From Sorghum bicolor (lineage: Eukaryota > Streptophyta > Magnoliopsida > Poales > Poaceae): a stretch of DNA of 64,000 nt. Numbering within the stretch: the first letter of the stretch is position 1; every line of letters begins with the position of its first letter. Positions 59,504 to 64,000 of this stretch are shown here, piece after piece. A model generated the notes under the pieces. That model saw nothing but the letters and a program-made list of their open reading frames with translations. It did no database searches and was not told the DNA's origin. The stretch is taken from positions 41,298,338-41,362,337 of the forward strand of contig NC_012879.2 in the NCBI RefSeq assembly GCF_000003195.3, in the 5' to 3' direction. Made by a program: the position numbers and the translations under genes.

Positions 59504-60874
59504 TGTTGATATTTGGTAACGCCATCAGGAAATAATCCGCAAGTGCATGGATATCGGTGAGCACTTCACCCGGGAGGTAATCTAGAGTATCGCATTTATA
59601 TTTTTACCACTGGGAGAAAGCGTGCATCTGACTAACCAAATCGATTGCTACTACCCTTTAGGCTACAAACAATGGGATTCGATGTGAGCGATGTATAGAG
59701 AAGACTACAACCGCACTCTCATTCTAACCTTGGCAAGGATGATCTACTGTTCTATTGGGAAGCCTCACGGAATCTAGACACCACAAAGGATGTTCGACCC
59801 GCACCTATAAACCCTACCGATCCTGCTAACGGGATGTGGGCTACAAAGGTAACTTGGAAATGTCACGTTCCTCGCTACTACCGCGGTCCAGCTAGTCAGG
59901 GGATATCTATGAGTACCCTAGCCCAAACACCACGTTTACGCTAGCAATGATTACTCTAAACTCAACCGGAAGAGATTAAAGTAAACTCATAAACCAAAGA
60001 ACAATAAAACAAAGAACTTACTAGAATTTAGAAGTCGAAATACTGAAGAATCCTAGGAGCAAGCCTCGGGTTAGGAGACTTGATCCCGCAGGTACAACTT
60101 CGGAGTAGACACCGACAGGCCGGGCTTCCTCCGATCTACACCTCCACTCTATCTCTCTCAATCTAGAAGAACTTAGAAGAACTAATTCTAATCTCACATT
60201 GGATGCTAAGCCCTAATTCTCTATAGAGGAAAGATTATCCTTCGAGGGCACCTCTCAACTCTATAATGATGTGTTCTCCTCCAGGGGCCAGGGGCCTTGC
60301 TTATATAGCCTCCTCCTTTTGTGTCTTTTTGGTTCAGCAGGCGATGTGGTACTAAACTTTCCACCATATCTCATTAAAATGCACATAGGCCTTAATGGAC
60401 CAAAATCTGATTTGGGCCCAATTAATCCCGCAGCTCTTTTATGTGGAGTCCTTCTTTTATTAATATCTCTTGATTCCGAACTCCAAATATAACAAATAAT
60501 ATATGCATTTCGATCAGCTCGACGTGATCTTTGTAATGGTGTACTCCATTCTGTGATTGGTGTTTGTACCAGGGCGGGCGCCCAAGGGGGGAGGGTCGGC
60601 GCCCTGCCCCCAGGCCCGTTCAGCCTCCCGTTCGTTCCCGTGGCTTATGGAGTCTTCTAGATGATAGAAAATTGCGCGGCACGTTAATATCTATATGTAA
60701 ACCCGGCGTGTGGGCCTTTCCTTCATATTTCCTGATAACCCCTTGCAGAAATAGACAAACACCAAAACTCGTGGAATTCTGTAAGATAAAACCCTAAGTC
60801 TGAGTGTTGGTTGCATTTGGATCCTTTTCTTCATTTATTTGATGATTATATTTGGTACTTAAAGACCATCAACA
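59504..60874 (-). repeat. 3' LTR of gypsy-type element E (minus strand)
   Basis: The 1371-bp LTR has TGTTGATATT at its plus-strand start and CCATCAACA at its end. It is related along its length to the solo LTR at 12074-13297. It carries GGGCGGGCGCCC (60572-60583) and a minus-strand TATA (CTATATAAGC, about 60298-60308). Confidence 0.8.
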
Positions 60875-60888
60875 ACTCCCCCAAGCTT
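60875..60888 (-). promoter_or_regulatory. Polypurine tract of element E
   Basis: The minus strand reads AAGCTTGGGGGAGT directly before the LTR, identical to the tract at 12006-12019 of element F. Confidence 0.8.
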
Positions 60889-63047
60889 ACCTCTTGCTCG
60901 TCCCTGAGCAAGAATGGACTCAAGAGTTTCTGCAGTGGTTTCATGCCTTAAAGGTACATATGCGTTCAAGCAAGATCTCATCTCTGAGTTAGAGTAAAGT
61001 GTTAAGACTTAAAACTTACTCATTTTACCTTTCACCATGGGGCTTGCAACCGTCACTTGTGTCTTGAGCAGTTAAAAGATAGAACGGTCAAGTCAAGCGC
61101 CATGTCTCTTATTCTTGATCAGCTATAGCTCTGGAGTTTTTGCAGATTTTCAAATAAAACTCAGAGATTCCTTGTATGACTCTCTCAAATCTCTCTTTTG
61201 TGGTATTTCTGGATCCTTTCCAAGGCAGTAATGGTATATGCCTTCTCTCAAAGTATGTGGTATTTTTGGTATGAGGCATAGTGATATTGCCTTCTCTCTC
61301 ACCCTACTCTAATAACGTTTTCATATCTGGAGCTCATAGGTGGGAGACAGATAATACATACTTACAAGACATTTATTGCATAGTCAAACCATGGATCCAG
61401 AAGAACAAGTTCAATAAGTCAAATCAAGATGTGCATGTGTGGCGAGTGAATGGTGTATGGTAATGATGGTGATAACAATGGTGAAAATCTAATTCTACTT
61501 TTGCTGTTTTAAGGGGGTACATACCTTTCTTGCACTTTGAAGCTTTTTGAGGAGAATGAGATGCTCTATATTTTATTTTTCTTTTCTCTCAGGCGGGTAT
61601 CTTGTACCCCTAATTCTACTGTCGGACACTTGTCCATTTTTACCTCTCGTCTCACTTTTTTTCGAGGTTTCGGGCACTTGCCCCTTTTTATTTCCTCGTA
61701 TTTTTTCTCTCTTTTTTTTCTTTTTTAGAGCACTCATCTCCTGAAATAATATAGCAAGTGGTAGTAACCAAGATAACTCGAGCATTTATTTCATAGGGAA
61801 AAATAGAAATAGGAGAATGTTTTTGGCTATTCTCTCCCGGATTAATAGTAGAATACTTTTGGGTGGCTTTGAAGATGGAAATGAGTGGATATATGTGGAT
61901 GCGTACTTCCGGAGTAGAAGCAGCATGTGTGAGTGAACGTGCAAGTGGATCTTGATTTTAACCGCATGACAAGCTCCTAAGGGTCTACACAGCTTGACCA
62001 TACTCAATGCTCATAAGCAGTAAAAAGTAAATGTATGGTTCTTAGTCTAATAAGCATGTATGTATGGCTGTGGTAGGAATTTAAACTCTAATCATACAGG
62101 AACTCATCATGTGTTATTTTAAAGATTTTCAAAGATAAAATTCTCCAGAACTCTAGCATCTCTAGGAATAGATAAACAACAGCTCAACCTTCCCATATCA
62201 TATTCGTTAACGACTTAGACTTTAGATCAAGTACTCTTCCCACAAGTTCAGTTTAGAGCAGGTTTAAATTATAACAGTTATGCCTAAACTTGAGAGAGAG
62301 CTCAAACTTGAAAACTAGGTACATGGCAGAGCAACTATTTATCATATCCATGTAAGAGTTTATCATTTAAGTTCAGCTTGGACTAGACACTTTATTTATT
62401 TATTTAGCAAACTAAGCAAAGATATATATAAGCACAAAAATTTTTATTTGGGTTTTTATGATTATGCATCTTTTTATTATTTGAGTAAAGTAGAAACATT
62501 TAGCTGGATAAATGGGGGTGCTCTCCCCCGAGCTGGATTTTGACGTAATTTCTTCTGATGTAGCTGGCAGGTGGTGGAGGTGTATTTGAATGTCAGCAGC
62601 ACCCTAACAGCGATTACTATGTCCTCCGCCGGCTAGTCTTCTTTGATCCTTGAATTCTGTGGAGCTCAAATAGACAACAAAGCTTTGTGGAACTGGTTAA
62701 GTGTTAGCATAAATATCTTGCCATCATGTTGAGCCTCCTCAATAAATGTTACTCTTTTTGGTAGGATCACAATCTTATTTTCATTTTTATAGAGCAGAAA
62801 AAATATTTATTTTATTTTTATGCCACCACAGTGAATGTACTTATGGGTTTTATGCCACTCGTATACACACATGGGGCTTACTGTTTTTTAATATTTTTAT
62901 TTTCTTTTCAAGATAGTATGAACCCGATTAACTAAATAAGCTATTTAAGGAAAATAAATAATTGAAGGGAAGGTGACAACTACCAAGTTTACCTCTTGGC
63001 AAGGCGTTCGGTGTTTTTAAGTCCTCCAAACGGGACTCTCCCTTTTC
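60889..63047 (-). mobile_element. Long non-coding 3' internal region of element E
   Basis: About 2.2 kb between the protease frame and the LTR has no RT, RNase H or integrase. Its LTR-proximal part is related to 11039-12019. A simple gag-protease element with a large non-coding tail is the best reading. Confidence 0.6.
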
Positions 63048-63880
63048 TCAGTCGTCCTGGGATTCGTTGGATGGTGTAGTCGGTGATACCGGCGGCGCCT
63101 CTTCTTCGTGTATAACTATCTTCTCTTTCCACACCTGACTCGGTGCTACGGTCTCCTCTGGACAGTCCTGTTCAAGATGTATATCTTTGGACCTTATTAC
63201 ATCTCCTTTGTAGTCTACCCATCCGTACTTGATGATTTGCCTCCTCTGGTTTCGGTTGCGTCGCCTTCTTCTCATCCTGATCTGCTTAGAATCTTCAACT
63301 ATATAGTTAGAATCATTAAAGTAGTGGCATACCTTCAGAGGGGAAGTGCATGTCGACTTCTCCGGTTCCAATATAGATGATGGCTTGGATAGTGTTGAGG
63401 AACGATCTTCCAAGGATGATGGGTGGATCGTACTCGTCTGCTCCCATGTCAATGACCTGAAAATCATCTGGAGCTGAATGTATGTTGGTTGTAGGGGCAT
63501 TGTTCCATGCAGGAGCTGATAACTGACTGCGGCCATTATGTTGACGTCAGATCCGGTGTCGTAGAGTGTCTTCTAAAAAGAGTATCAGTTGATTGTGCAC
63601 TCGATGCTTGGAACACCAGGGTCGTTCGTGTTCATCCTTTAGGTGCATCATTTGATTAGGTGTGGACCTTGACATCTGCATCTCTTGATACAGTGTCACC
63701 CATGTTCTTCGTTTGTCCAGCAGTTCGAGGTGCGGCATTGGCAGCATCCGGCTCAGTGTGTTTGTGCTCGTAGATTCAAGTCCTTCACTTGGTGGAATCT
63801 GGGAGTGGTAAAACTCCTTCAGGTTTTGCTCGTAGTATACCTACTCATAGAGACAAGGCAGAGATCAAGTGCATGGGCCC
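63048..63880 (-). pseudogene. Gag-protease region of element E
   Basis: On the minus strand, TLYDTGSDVNIMAAVSYQLL near 63570-63510 carries the DTG active site of a retroviral-type aspartic protease. A stop lies a few codons upstream, and a frameshift near 63460 disrupts the rest. The tail is basic then acidic (RMRRRRRNRNQRRQ, later EESQDD-like) and ends at the stop at 63048. Coding to the right of about 63600 is too decayed to model. Confidence 0.65.
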
Positions 63881-64000
63881 TGTTGGTGAAAAACACCAAC
63901 AGAACCAAAAGTGTATTTGTTCTTCTCTAACCTTAAGCATAGTGAGCAAGACAAAGTTGATGGATAAGATCATGAGTGTAGCATTTAAAACATTTGTCAG
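63881..64000. repeat. Possible start of another LTR element
   Basis: TGTTGGTG, five A, then CACCAACA forms a perfect short inverted repeat at 63881-63901. TGTTGGTG is LTR-like as a start, and the frame of element E does not continue past it. The window ends before this can be tested. Confidence 0.25.

Overview
The window is nuclear plant DNA, most likely from a grass and probably a panicoid such as Sorghum, Saccharum or a relative. The grounds are two ordinary host genes with plant-type introns, a cellulose-synthase-like D protein close to the grass CSLD5 type, Tourist-like MITEs, and grass-style Ty3/gypsy elements of the Tat lineage stacked inside one another. The species is an inference. 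There is no sign of bacterial, organellar or viral genome content.

Two host genes frame the window. A type II phosphatidylinositol 4-kinase gamma gene with two ubiquitin-like domains lies at 580-2386 on the plus strand. An intact three-exon CSLD gene lies at 51932-55332 on the minus strand. About 49 kb between them is mostly transposable elements.

From left to right: the PI4K-gamma gene; a gene-poor stretch with two MITEs (4080-4218, 4706-4939); a possible LINE 3' end; a decayed, internally deleted Ty3/gypsy element with both LTRs (about 5771-11038, 'A'); the 3' end of a plus-strand element 'F' whose LTR (from 12020) holds a solo LTR with a perfect target duplication (12074-13297); an inverted LTR fragment; the 3' end of a plus-strand Tat element 'C' (14577-19121); element 'B' (19122-45045, minus strand) inserted into the LTR of C with duplication GAACT; and the 'inner' element (25830-39921, minus strand) inserted into the reverse transcriptase region of B with duplication CCAGA. 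The remnant of C and another LTR fragment follow to 46072. Then come a foldback element (47047-47423), low-information sequence, the CSLD gene, a deleted Ty1/copia element (56583-58638) and a gag-protease-only gypsy element (59504 to the right edge, minus strand).

The most interesting content is in the three Tat elements (C, B, inner). Each carries an extra multi-exon reading frame on the strand opposite to gag-pol, between integrase and the 3' LTR. B and C carry a plant-mobile-domain (PMD) type N-terminus. The inner element carries the unrelated 'putative gypsy-type transposon' N-terminus. In B and the inner element this is followed by a low-complexity linker and a coiled-coil tail, and there is a TATA box upstream of the frame. 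All copies here are broken. The extra antisense frames are a known feature of this lineage; how they are arranged and how they decayed can be read directly here. I found no convincing evidence for a wholly undescribed system.
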